From: a virus
Length of the DNA stretch: 39,939 nt
Virus record (IMG/VR): IMGVR_UViG_3300010885_077192
Location: 1-39,939 of that record
Strand: one strand, 5' to 3'
Made by a program: the position numbers and the translations under genes. Within the stretch, counting starts at the first letter, position 1. The number at the start of each line of letters is the position of its first letter. This document shows, piece after piece, positions 39,782 to 39,939 of the stretch. The notes below the pieces were generated by a model. That model had not been told where the DNA came from and did no database searches. It worked only from the letters and a program-made list of their open reading frames with translations.

Positions 39782-39818
39782 CAAAGATTCAATCGCCCGA
39801 TTTGAATCAAAAGGACAG
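39782..39818 (-). promoter_or_regulatory. Late promoter j (CTGTCCTTT-N20-AATCTTTG)
   Basis: CTGTCCTTT (39818-39810, minus strand), 20-bp spacer, AATCTTTG (39789-39782), then 4 nt to the ATG at 39777. It serves the tape measure unit. Beyond it, 39819-39939 is AT-rich; the only open frame is a short one running in from the right edge on the minus strand, which may be the end of a gene or noise. Confidence 0.75.
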
Positions 39819-39939
39819 TAAAATCGCATCATAGGCAGCATAATTTACCAAAATACATTTTGCTGAATGTCAATGAGTTGAGCCGTTAGTCTTTATGGAA
39901 GTCAAATATTTTCAAGCATATTTTTGAATTACGCCCGAA

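Overview
The window looks like an almost complete, roughly 40 kb genome of a temperate, long-tailed (siphovirus-like) phage of a Bacteroidota host. It encodes a terminase, portal, ClpP-type head protease, major capsid protein, tape measure protein, tail fibres, holin/amidase lysis pair, integrase and repressor. No clearly bacterial housekeeping gene, rRNA or tRNA is visible. The host phylum is inferred from TAnnTTTG-type -7 boxes, weak or absent Shine-Dalgarno sequences, signal peptides ending in Ala-Gln, and protein families familiar from Bacteroidota phages (DUF6712-like, DUF3987, Bacteroidota-type integrase). I cannot name the genus.

Layout. Almost everything is on the minus strand, so transcription runs from high to low coordinates. 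The lysogeny region is at 33.6-36.6 kb: a Cro-like gene (minus) faces a CI-like repressor (plus) across operators with TTTAGTAAA repeats. The plus strand continues with a secreted, moron-like protein and a tyrosine integrase. The early leftward operon (about 33.9-24.7 kb) holds membrane proteins, small unknown genes, a DUF3987 helicase-like protein, an iteron-like region at 28.37-28.55 kb, a cytosine methyltransferase broken by an in-frame TAA, an adenine methyltransferase and an HNH nuclease. Late genes follow: amidase and holin (24.4-23.2 kb), head protease, capsid and associated proteins (23.0-18.5 kb), terminase (18.4-15.4 kb), fibres and other tail proteins (15.4-5.5 kb), an unknown gene, HU and a papain-like protease (5.5-3.5 kb), then portal and connector-like genes (3.4-0.1 kb). 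At the right end (39.8-36.6 kb) lie a tail-completion-like gene and the tape measure gene. If the window is a circle opened at an arbitrary point, these follow directly on the connector genes at the left end.

Main observation. Ten late transcription units begin with the same two-part element, read on the minus strand: a TGTCCTTT box, a 20-bp spacer, and a -7-like NAnnTTTG box. One of the ten (before 23008) is degenerate. In five of them the start codon lies only 4-5 nt after the -7 box, which predicts leaderless mRNAs. Several follow a hairpin terminator whose T-tract runs into the box. This looks like a phage-wide late promoter regulon that I do not recognise from the literature. The elements also correct many start codons, because the longest open frames often run back through the promoter.

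Other points of interest: three virion-type proteins carry Sec signal peptides; one fibre fuses a SGNH/sialate-esterase-like domain to a LamG-like lectin domain; a papain-family protease sits in the late region; the portal gene is about 12 kb from terminase and capsid; and phage genes lie on both sides of the integrase, which argues for an unintegrated genome.
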